Position numbers and translations under genes: made by a program. The notes below the pieces were generated by a model. The model had not been told where the DNA came from and ran no database searches. It was given only the letters and a program-made list of their open reading frames with translations. Of a stretch of DNA of 64,000 nucleotides, positions 57,258 through 64,000 are shown in pieces. The number at the start of each line of letters is the position of its first letter. The first letter of the stretch is position 1. Source of the stretch: Opitutia bacterium (GTDB lineage: Bacteria > Verrucomicrobiota > Verrucomicrobiia > Opitutales > Opitutaceae); NCBI GenBank assembly GCA_947474365.1, contig CANJIU010000004.1:62001-126000 (forward strand), in the 5' to 3' direction.

Positions 57258-58406
57258 TCAACGCACCGCCGAGCTCCGCAGCAGACGGATGACGAGCGAC
57301 GAATAACACGCCGCTTGCGCGGCATCCTGTCCGCGGTCGCCAAACGGGAAATGCAGCAGCGCGGTGTCGACGATTTTTGTTCCTTCCTCGTAGTGCCGCG
57401 TGCCGATCAACACGACGCCCAATTGAAAACTCCGTTTCGGCTCATCCGCCACGTCGAAGTGTTTCGGGGTCCCACGCGACGCATGCATCCGGGGTGACGT
57501 GCCGTGAAACGGATCCGTGATCGGTGCGATCGTGGTGCACGCGAAGTCGCCCGCCTTCTGCAACGCCGCCGCAAACGGCAATTCCAGACCCAGGCCGCCA
57601 AGTTCGCGCCATTGGAGCAACAGGCACGTCGTGAGCATGAAGTAACCATACACATCCTTTTCGTTCGGATCATTGCCCGTGAGTCCGTAGTGCCAGAAGC
57701 CGTCTTTTTCCTGCGCCGGGATGATCTGCCGCTCAAGGCAGAGCCGGGCCTTGGCGGCGAGGCGAGAGGACAGCGCCGGATCGATCGTGGCCATCCCACG
57801 CGCGACAATTCCGGCGGACATCGCCATCGCCATGTTCTTGTTAATTGGTGACGGCTTGGTCAGCGGCAGCTTTGATTCGCCCGTGCGGACATCGATCGTG
57901 GCGGCCCACCATCCCTCCTCGCTCCACGGAAACCGATCGAGCACTCCGGCCACATAGGCCAGGTCGCGAGCGCGGTTGCCCTCGCGGTGCAAGACATAGG
58001 CGAGCGCCGAAACGTACCAGCCCATCGCGGGCGGACCGCCACCGCCAATTTCCTCACCATTCTCCTTCGTCTTTTCCTTGATGTACATCACGCCGAATCT
58101 CGTCGCGCGCATGTCGGTCAGAATCCGATCCGCCAGCCGGAGCGCCGCCGTCCGATAGGCGGGCTTCCCCGTCGACTCGAACGTGAGATAAAACGCGAGC
58201 GCCATCATCCCGTCCGCGCTCTTGCCCTTCAGGTTATCGATCCGTTCGGGCTTTTCGAGCAACAGGTCGAGATGCCGCGTCGTGGCGGCCAGCACTCGCG
58301 CGTCGAGGTCCCGCCACGGCGTGGATCCCGTGCTCTCGGCGCCACACAGGCTGCAACAAACGAAGGCGGCAAAACCGCAGACGAGGGCAAGCGCGGGGTA
58401 TTTCAC
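57258..58406 (-). CDS. Exported protein of unknown function, all-alpha
   Basis: 382 residues from GTG 58406 (MKYPALALVCGFAAFVCC signal). The open frame continues upstream, but that part lacks a signal and was rejected. The mature part is rich in Trp/Tyr helices with repeated Ala-Leu-Ala motifs (TFESTGKPAYRTAALRLADRI, quoted only as style). The sequence pattern WYVSALAYVLHREG and GYFMLTTCLLLQW suggests an (alpha/alpha) toroid like unsaturated-glycan hydrolases or polysaccharide lyases. No conserved catalytic motif can be named. The neighbourhood is divergent from a pectate-lyase-like gene and leads an operon with an esterase, which suggests plant-polymer breakdown. Function unassigned. Confidence 0.7.
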   Translation of the reverse strand: MKYPALALVCGFAAFVCCSLCGAESTGSTPWRDLDARVLAATTRHLDLLLEKPERIDNLKGKSADGMMALAFYLTFESTGKPAYRTAALRLADRILTDMRATRFGVMYIKEKTKENGEEIGGGGPPAMGWYVSALAYVLHREGNRARDLAYVAGVLDRFPWSEEGWWAATIDVRTGESKLPLTKPSPINKNMAMAMSAGIVARGMATIDPALSSRLAAKARLCLERQIIPAQEKDGFWHYGLTGNDPNEKDVYGYFMLTTCLLLQWRELGGLGLELPFAAALQKAGDFACTTIAPITDPFHGTSPRMHASRGTPKHFDVADEPKRSFQLGVVLIGTRHYEEGTKIVDTALLHFPFGDRGQDAAQAACYSSLVIRLLRSSAVR

Positions 58407-58570
58407 GGGGGCGATTTGGCCGCACGGCGCTGAAACGGCAACGGGAATGTGCACCGCCCGCGAAGTCAGGAGACATCCGTTACCCGCACACCAGACTCTC
58501 GGCAGCACGCAGGAGATGAAATTGAATCGCGACGCGGCGGCACCTTGGGACATGATCCGTTTCAACCACC

Positions 58571-60103
58571 ATGACGGCCCCCTCCTTCACCGGCAGCCTG
58601 CGCACGCTGGCATTCTGCGTCGCGATCGCGGTCACCCACGCCGGGCCGCCCAACCCCTCACCGCTCTGGGGTGAGCAGGGCGAACGCTGGGACCCACTCG
58701 GCCGGCTGCCGGACTTTTCGTATGCCGGATATCATCGCGGCGAGCAGCCGATTCCCGATGCACCCCAAGCCTCGAACGTGAAGGACTTCGGCGCGATCGG
58801 CGACGGCATCACCGACGACACCAAGTCCATCCAAGCCGCGATCGACGGGACACCGCGCGGCGCGGTCTATGTTCCCGCGGGGCGTTATTTGATCACCGAT
58901 TATCTTCGCATCACCCGGAGCCACGTCGTGCTGCGCGGCGCGGGGCCGGACAAGACCGTGTTTTGGTTTCCCCGCGGGCTCGACGAAATCCACCCGCGGA
59001 AAGGCCGCACCAGCACCGGTTCACCGGCCAGCGGTTACTCGTTCGACGGAGCCTTCGTGGCCATTCAGGGCGATTATCAAGCCACGTCGCTGGCCCGCAT
59101 CACCGCTCCAGCCCGGCGCGGCGAACGCGAGGTCCAGGTCGACCGCGCGAACACCCTCACCGTCGGCCAGTCCGTGCTGGTCGTCCTGCGTGAAGCACCC
59201 GACCACAGTCTCAAAACCTATCTCTACGGCGGCGATCCCGGCGACATCCGCAAGGGAAAGATGCTCGACACCAAAATGCTGCTGCGCGTGGTCGCGGTGG
59301 AAGGCAACCGGGTGCAATTCGATCGCCCGCTCCGCTTTGAAACCCGCGCGCAATGGCAGCCGGAGATTCGCCGTTTCCAACCGACCGTCACCGAGTCCGG
59401 CGTGGAGGGAATCGGTTTCGCCTTTCCGGCGAATCAATATCGCGGCCACTTCAAGGAGAACGGCGCCAACGCCCTCGAACTCCGCCAGGTGCACGATTGC
59501 TGGGTGCGCAATGTCGCGATCCACAATGGCGACTTCGGCATCAACGTCGTCGCCTGCGGCAACACCATCGATGGCGTGGTGTTTTCTGCCGACGCCGGCC
59601 GCGGCCGGCCCGATGGTGGCGTGGCCGCGTGCACCGGACATCACGCGATCCAGTGCAAGGGCGCCGAGGACAACCTGGTGACGCGGTTCACCCTGCGGAC
59701 GAGCTATGTCCACGATCTCTCGGTGGAACACGCCTCGGGCAACGTCTTCACTCACGGCAGCGGCTCCGACCTGGCCTTCGATCATCACAAGGACACGCCG
59801 TACGAAAATCTCTACACCGACATCGACTGCGGACGCGGCACGCGTGTCTGGCGTTGCGGCGGCGGCGCCAGTCTCGGTCGCCAATGCGCCGGCTGGGGCA
59901 CATTTTGGAACATTCGCGCCGCGCAGACCTTCGCGCCCCCTCCGGCCGGCTGGGGCGCACCGACGATGAATTTCGTCGGGCTGTTCACGAAGTCGCCCAA
60001 TGCAAACGCCGCGACGACGCCGTGGCTCGAAGCGGCGCCCGCCTCCGGCCTACAGCCGCCCGATCTCCACGCGGCACAATTGGCACGACGGCTGGAGAAG
60101 TGA
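58571..60103 (+). CDS. Exported pectate-lyase superfamily beta-helix protein
   Basis: 510 residues with a signal peptide (LRTLAFCVAIAVTHA). Residues 69-92 carry NVKDFGAIGDGITDDTKSIQ, the hallmark start of the Pectate_lyase_3 right-handed beta-helix family. RYLITDYLRITRSHVVLRGAG continues the helix. Later coils include VRNVAIHNGDFGINVVACG and HASGNVFTHGSGSD. The fold is shared by GH28 polygalacturonases and pectate lyases, but the catalytic residues of neither are obvious. It is divergent from the alpha-toroid gene and convergent with the PL9-like gene, so a pectin-related role is likely though unproven. Confidence 0.82.
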   Translation: MTAPSFTGSLRTLAFCVAIAVTHAGPPNPSPLWGEQGERWDPLGRLPDFSYAGYHRGEQPIPDAPQASNVKDFGAIGDGITDDTKSIQAAIDGTPRGAVYVPAGRYLITDYLRITRSHVVLRGAGPDKTVFWFPRGLDEIHPRKGRTSTGSPASGYSFDGAFVAIQGDYQATSLARITAPARRGEREVQVDRANTLTVGQSVLVVLREAPDHSLKTYLYGGDPGDIRKGKMLDTKMLLRVVAVEGNRVQFDRPLRFETRAQWQPEIRRFQPTVTESGVEGIGFAFPANQYRGHFKENGANALELRQVHDCWVRNVAIHNGDFGINVVACGNTIDGVVFSADAGRGRPDGGVAACTGHHAIQCKGAEDNLVTRFTLRTSYVHDLSVEHASGNVFTHGSGSDLAFDHHKDTPYENLYTDIDCGRGTRVWRCGGGASLGRQCAGWGTFWNIRAAQTFAPPPAGWGAPTMNFVGLFTKSPNANAATTPWLEAAPASGLQPPDLHAAQLARRLEK

Positions 60104-60184
60104 CGACCTCCTTCAGGCGGCTGCGCAGCCACGCGAGAAAAAATTCAGGCCAGACACCGATGATGCCGCGAGGCGCCGGTTAGA

Positions 60185-60248
60185 CTGGGGACGCGACGCC
60201 CTCGTCGCGTTTTTTCGGCCAACCGCGACGAGGGCGTCGCGTCCCCAG
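60185..60248. repeat. REP-like two-arm palindrome, best copy in the window
   Basis: The left arm is CTGGGGA plus hairpin CGCGACG-CCCT-CGTCGCG; the right arm is its exact reverse complement, CGCGACG-AGGG-CGTCGCG plus TCCCCAG, with a T-rich spacer of 14 bp. Each arm folds alone and the arms also pair with each other. It lies between the convergent pectate-lyase-like and PL9-like genes. Confidence 0.92.
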
Positions 60249-60265
60249 GAAAAACTCCATGCCCG

Positions 60266-61624
60266 TCACTTTCCGTCCGGCTTCGCCTCGAATGCTCCGA
60301 GATCCGGCGCCGCGCCGAAAAACGGTCGCCCGACGTCGACACCGCGATCGATTGCCGCGCTGCCGGCCGCAAGGTGGAGAAAGGGCACGTCCGGCAAATC
60401 ACCGTTGGGCTGGCGTGGTTTCACGAGATCAGCTTCGTCGAGTCCGAGGAAGTCAGCGGCGGTGATTTTGATCGGAAGCGTGAAATAATTCCCGCTCACG
60501 TCGCTGGCCGCGGCGTTGAGCTGCGCGACCTCGGTGCCGCCGTCGAAGCCCAGGTTATTTTTCAGTCGGTGCCCGGAACCAGGTACGTCGGTGCGATTGT
60601 CGGCGGCGCGGCCCAGCAGATTGAAGTTAACCCGGTTGCGATAGGCCGTGTTGTTCCGAAAATCGACGCCCCCGATGTGATGGTTCGCATAAAAGCCGTT
60701 CGCCTTGTTGCGGACCGCGACACAGCCCCGGACCACATGGCGCGGAGTTGGATTCGGCAGCCGCTCCACCGGCGTGCCCGCATGGCCACCCGCCTTGAAA
60801 CCATTGCCGTCCGCGAGCGACGCAAACGACGGCGAGTAGCCGTTGTAGAATGCCCAGCAATTCTCGGCCGTCGCGACCTCGGCGGAGTTGATGAAGTCGA
60901 AACCGTCGTCGCTGTTGAACCACGCGCGGCAACCGCGAAACACGTTGTTCACGCTGCCCTGCCGCCCGTGGTAGCCGAAGCCGTCGACGTTGCCGCCCTT
61001 CCGGTTCTCGGAAACGGTGTCGTGGTTGCGATAGGCGTCGCAGTTGAGCACGAGGTTGTTCGCGCCGCCGCCGATCCAGAGCCCGATCGCCATGCCGTCG
61101 TGCATGCTGAGGAGTTCGTAGATATTGTCGCTCCCCTGGTTTTCGAAACAGATCGACTGGGTGTGCCCGGTGATCGTCACCTGTACGCCAACCACTTCGA
61201 TGCCTTTCAGATGCAGCCAGGATCCGGTGACACGAAACGCGTGCACGCGATGGTTCGCAGGTTTGACCGCCGAGTAGTCGAACACCGGCCGTTCGCCGGG
61301 ATAGGCCCGGTAGGTGATCCGCTTCCCTGGCGTGCCGCTTTTGTCCAGCAGCGTCACGCAGGCAAAAATTCGCTCCCGCTTGGCAATCTGCCCCTCGTTC
61401 ACCAGGTAGGTGCCGCCCCGCAGGTAGACGGTGTCGCCCGGCGCGACCGCCTCCTGGGCCCGCTGTACCGTCGCAAACGGCGCCGCGAGCGTACCGGCAG
61501 CCGCATCGCTGCCATCCGGCGCGACGTAGAAATCGGCCGCCAGCGCCGACGAGAGCAACGCCATCGCAATCACTGTCGACCGCCACTGACGCCAAATTGA
61601 AAAAGCCGATCGTAGTAAAGTCAT
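60266..61624 (-). CDS. Exported PL9-family pectate lyase-like protein
   Basis: 452 residues from ATG 61624 with a signal (STVIAMALLSSALA). It is a right-handed parallel beta-helix opening DFYVAPDGSDAAAGT. PL9 residues appear in order: NVDGFGYH with Asp213, NSDDGFDF with Asp238/Asp239/Asp242, and DGNGFKAGG with Lys276. In the family these are the calcium-binding acids and the catalytic lysine; they match PelL in order and near spacing. PL9 enzymes cleave pectate by beta-elimination, often in endo mode. It has the same fold as, but a different family from, the neighbouring gene at 58571, so the two would share a pectin substrate. Confidence 0.88.
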   Translation of the reverse strand: MTLLRSAFSIWRQWRSTVIAMALLSSALAADFYVAPDGSDAAAGTLAAPFATVQRAQEAVAPGDTVYLRGGTYLVNEGQIAKRERIFACVTLLDKSGTPGKRITYRAYPGERPVFDYSAVKPANHRVHAFRVTGSWLHLKGIEVVGVQVTITGHTQSICFENQGSDNIYELLSMHDGMAIGLWIGGGANNLVLNCDAYRNHDTVSENRKGGNVDGFGYHGRQGSVNNVFRGCRAWFNSDDGFDFINSAEVATAENCWAFYNGYSPSFASLADGNGFKAGGHAGTPVERLPNPTPRHVVRGCVAVRNKANGFYANHHIGGVDFRNNTAYRNRVNFNLLGRAADNRTDVPGSGHRLKNNLGFDGGTEVAQLNAAASDVSGNYFTLPIKITAADFLGLDEADLVKPRQPNGDLPDVPFLHLAAGSAAIDRGVDVGRPFFGAAPDLGAFEAKPDGK

Positions 61625-61738
61625 GTTACCCGCCTAACGCGGGAGGAGTGGAGAAGTTGCGGTGAAGGGTCGCACGGGCACCCAGCCAGACATGGTCATG
61701 CGCTTTTGACAACGACACCCGCCCCGCGACACTGCCGC

Positions 61739-63874
61739 ATGGATACGAGCCCGGACCGGGAGCAACCGACACACGACGATGCCGTCACCGACGCGCGGCG
61801 TGCGCTGCTCGAGGAGTTGTTTATTGAGGAAACCCCGCTCGCCGTCGGGTTTCTTCGTCTGCCGACCGGCCCGCGCGTGCGGGCGGGAAAGGTGCGGATG
61901 GATCTGGCGCGTTTCGCGATCGAGCAGACGGCGGCGGCAGTGCCCGAGGCCGGGCTTCGCTTCGGCGGTTTCACGGAGGCGAGCGACGAAGTCGTTGTTC
62001 ATCTGCCGGCGAAAGTCGGCGTCCGGGAGGGCATCGACCTTCCGGTCCTCGCCGCCGTGGCGCTCAAACTTGGACCGTTCGTGATCGATTTCGCGAATCG
62101 TGGCGCCGGCGCGGTCGCCGCCGATCTCCTCGCCCGCAAGCACCCGGGCGCCCGCGAGGCGGAGCGCCGTCTGCGCGCCGCACCGCCGACGTACGCCGGC
62201 TGGGAAGTGCTCGCCGCGGCCGACGTCGCCCACGCGTTCCGGCCGAACCTTCCACTCGTGTCCGACAGCAAGGAATTCCACCACCGCATCCGACTGGCCT
62301 GCACCCACGCCCTGGATCGCTCGCTGCTCGACAACCTTGCGCGGCTCAACCCCGGATTTCTCGACTACCTGCAATGCTTCCCGATCGCACGATCGATGAA
62401 ACGAAAGATCGTGGCGTGGCTTGGCCCGACCAATTCGGGCAAGACGCACCGGGCCGTCCTCGCGCTGGCGGCAGCAAAGAGCGGACTATATCTGGGACCC
62501 CTGCGGCTGCTCGCGCTTGAGCAACGCGATCGCGTCGTCGAACTCGGCACGCCCTGCTCGCTCATCACCGGCGAAGAGCGCGATGAAACCTCGCCGACGC
62601 ATTCGGCGCGCACGGTCGAGATGGCGGACTTTTCCCAACCTTTTGCAGTCGCCGTGCTCGATGAAATGCAACTCGCCTTCGACCGCGACCGGGGCTGGGC
62701 GTGGGTCGCGGCCTATTGCGGCGTCGCCGCGGAGACGTTGATCGTCACCGGCCCGGCCTCGTCCGAGCCGGTGATTCGGCGACTCGCGGAGATTTGTGGC
62801 GACACGGTCGAAATCAATCTCCTCCAGCGGCAGGGGGCGTTGGAATTTGAGGGCGTGCTCGACTGGCGTCACGTGCCGCCGCGCACGGCGGTGATCGGCT
62901 TTTCCCGGGCGATGGTGCTGGAACTGAAGGCGATGTTCGAGTCGCGCGGCCTGCGCGTCTCGGTGATTTATGGCGGGCTGTCGCCGGAGGTGCGGCGCAA
63001 CGAGGCCCGCCGTTTTCGCGAGGGAGAGGCGGACATCGTTTGCGCCACGGACGCGATCGGCCTGGGACTCAACCTGCCGCTCGACCGCGTGATCTTTTAC
63101 GAGACGGACAAATTTGACGGAGAAACCAACCGGCGGCTCGCAGCGTCCGAATTGCTCCAAATCGCGGGGCGCGCCGGGCGCGGTCCCTGGGCCACGGGCT
63201 GGGTCGCGGCGTTCTCCACCCGCGATGCACGGCGGATCGAGGCAGTGCTGGGCGAGCCGCAGACCACCCCTGATCCCGATCGGTTGCCGGCGGCACCGAC
63301 CGCGATGCACATCCGCGCGATCGCGGCCCATCTGCAGCTCGAACGGCTGACGCCGATCCTCGAATTCTTCCGGACGCGGCTCACCTTTCCCGGCGGGACC
63401 TTCTTTCCGGACGTGCAGGAGGATGTGCTCGCGGCCGCTGCGTTGGTGGACACCTACGCGCCCACGCTGCCCGTCGAGCAGCGCTACGCCCTCGCGTGCA
63501 CGCCCATCAATCTGGAGGAGCCGGTGTTTCACCAGGTGTTCAGCGAGTGGCTCGAACTACTCGCGGCGGGAAAGACCGTGCCTTTTCCGCCCCGCCTCGA
63601 AGGGGGCGGCGGACTGGAGGCGCTCGAGGAAACCCTGAAGCTGATCACGGTCTACCGTTGGCTCGCCCTGAAGTTTCCCGCCGTGTTCACCGATCTGCGA
63701 CAGGTCGAACGGCTGCGGCGCGATGCGACGGAGCAGACCCAGGCGATCCTGCGGGCGAATTGGGGCCGACAGGGCCTGAGTCGCCGCGAATGCACCGTCT
63801 GCGGCCGCGCGCTGCTGCCAAGTTCGCCCTATCGGACCTGTCGCAGCTGCAACACCGACGGCGCGGGCGACTGA
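61739..63874 (+). CDS. SUV3-like DExH-box RNA helicase with C-terminal zinc ribbon
   Basis: 711 residues from ATG 61739; a TTG 11 codons upstream is an alternative. After an N-terminal unrecognised domain (about 1-220), Walker A GPTNSGKT (229-236) and DEMQ (308-311) form the ATPase site. The C-terminal RecA domain has QIAGRAGRG (motif VI) and VIYGGLSPEVRR. The order GPTNSGKTHRA...DEMQL matches the SUV3 mitochondrial degradosome helicases and their bacterial relatives. The last 27 residues contain CTVC (Cys685, Cys688) and CRSC (Cys701, Cys704), a zinc-ribbon absent from usual SUV3. The protein probably unwinds structured RNA. It has no export signal. Confidence 0.88.
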   Translation: MDTSPDREQPTHDDAVTDARRALLEELFIEETPLAVGFLRLPTGPRVRAGKVRMDLARFAIEQTAAAVPEAGLRFGGFTEASDEVVVHLPAKVGVREGIDLPVLAAVALKLGPFVIDFANRGAGAVAADLLARKHPGAREAERRLRAAPPTYAGWEVLAAADVAHAFRPNLPLVSDSKEFHHRIRLACTHALDRSLLDNLARLNPGFLDYLQCFPIARSMKRKIVAWLGPTNSGKTHRAVLALAAAKSGLYLGPLRLLALEQRDRVVELGTPCSLITGEERDETSPTHSARTVEMADFSQPFAVAVLDEMQLAFDRDRGWAWVAAYCGVAAETLIVTGPASSEPVIRRLAEICGDTVEINLLQRQGALEFEGVLDWRHVPPRTAVIGFSRAMVLELKAMFESRGLRVSVIYGGLSPEVRRNEARRFREGEADIVCATDAIGLGLNLPLDRVIFYETDKFDGETNRRLAASELLQIAGRAGRGPWATGWVAAFSTRDARRIEAVLGEPQTTPDPDRLPAAPTAMHIRAIAAHLQLERLTPILEFFRTRLTFPGGTFFPDVQEDVLAAAALVDTYAPTLPVEQRYALACTPINLEEPVFHQVFSEWLELLAAGKTVPFPPRLEGGGGLEALEETLKLITVYRWLALKFPAVFTDLRQVERLRRDATEQTQAILRANWGRQGLSRRECTVCGRALLPSSPYRTCRSCNTDGAGD

Positions 63875-63885
63875 CGCGATCAGAG

Positions 63886-64000
63886 TCAGGGCGGGATGGA
63901 AGCCACCTCCGCGAGCCGCAAAAGCTCGTAGTTCTCGAGATCCACGCCGAGAGGAGACGCGGCTTCGACCTGCGGGAGCACGGCACGGAGATCGGCGGGC
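63886..64000 (-). CDS. C-terminal 37 codons of an unidentified protein, cut by window
   Basis: On the minus strand the frame is open to the window edge and ends TGA at 63886-63888. The visible residues are PADLRAVLPQVEAASPLGVD, then LENYELLRLAEVASIPP. It converges with the helicase 11 bp away. No family can be named from this fragment. Confidence 0.6.
   Translation of the reverse strand, partial: PADLRAVLPQVEAASPLGVDLENYELLRLAEVASIPP

Noticed and set aside
1967..60248. The palindromic elements as CRISPR repeats
   Set aside because: They are kilobases apart, have no spacers between regular copies, and no cas gene is present.
1..64000. tRNA or rRNA genes, integrases or insertion sequences
   Set aside because: No cloverleaf, rRNA signature, transposase motif or terminal repeats with target duplications were seen on either strand.

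Overview
The window is GC-rich DNA, very probably from the Verrucomicrobiota and most likely the family Opitutaceae. The assignment rests on gene content: a PEP-CTERM sorting signal, DUF1501, DUF1549/DUF1553 and PSD1-type cytochrome genes, a PVC-type membrane-bound dehydrogenase, a Sigma70_ECF-type sigma factor beside a WD40 serine/threonine kinase, DUF1080 proteins, sulfatases, and large TonB-dependent receptors with an N-terminal carboxypeptidase-regulatory-like domain. No rRNA, tRNA, CRISPR array, integrase or transposase was found. Most products carry Sec, Tat or lipoprotein export signals.

Layout. 1-1380 is the 3' end of a repetitive PEP-CTERM surface protein. 2079-5182 (+) holds a Tat-exported sugar isomerase/epimerase-like protein, a YdjM-like membrane protein and an M20 peptidase. 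5210-7417 (-) is a PQQ dehydrogenase with a cytochrome domain, divergent from a sulfatase and a DcuC-like transporter (7613-10366, +). After an alpha/beta hydrolase (-) and an SGNH-like secreted protein (+) comes a tight four-gene operon (12443-20512, +): DUF1501, PPC-domain protein, DUF1549/DUF1553 haem protein, PSD1-cytochrome/WD40/coiled-coil protein. 20560-29090 (-) holds an M16-TPR lipoprotein, a HEAT-DUF1080 protein, a Gfo/Idh/MocA oxidoreductase and an EEP-family protein. 29417-32539 has a sulfatase and a sialidase-like protein, convergent. 32715-39271 (+) has a PVC-type dehydrogenase and TonB receptor A. 39447-47778 (-) has a third sulfatase and two duplicated TonB receptors (B and C), with the 3' remnant of an esterase gene between them. 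48298-52720 (+) is the sigma factor/kinase pair. 53005-55683 (+) is TonB receptor D. 55912-61624 holds an intact esterase, a small membrane protein, an unidentified exported protein and two beta-helix pectate-lyase-like proteins. The window ends with a SUV3-like RNA helicase and the edge of one more minus-strand gene.

Taken together this is a surface-glycan utilisation and periplasmic oxidation region. Sulfatases, a sialidase-like enzyme, pectate lyases and esterases would trim polymers. TonB receptors would import products. PQQ and cytochrome-bearing dehydrogenases and a Gfo/Idh-DUF1080 pair would oxidise or cleave sugars. The substrates are inference.

The least expected structure is non-coding. 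A two-armed palindromic element resembling a REP/BIME recurs at seven intergenic places (about 1967, 24101, 31117, 36004, 39358, 40884, 60185). The other notable structures are the TonB receptor duplication, which carries an equally long 179-bp upstream copy with each gene, and the gene remnant trapped between the copies.
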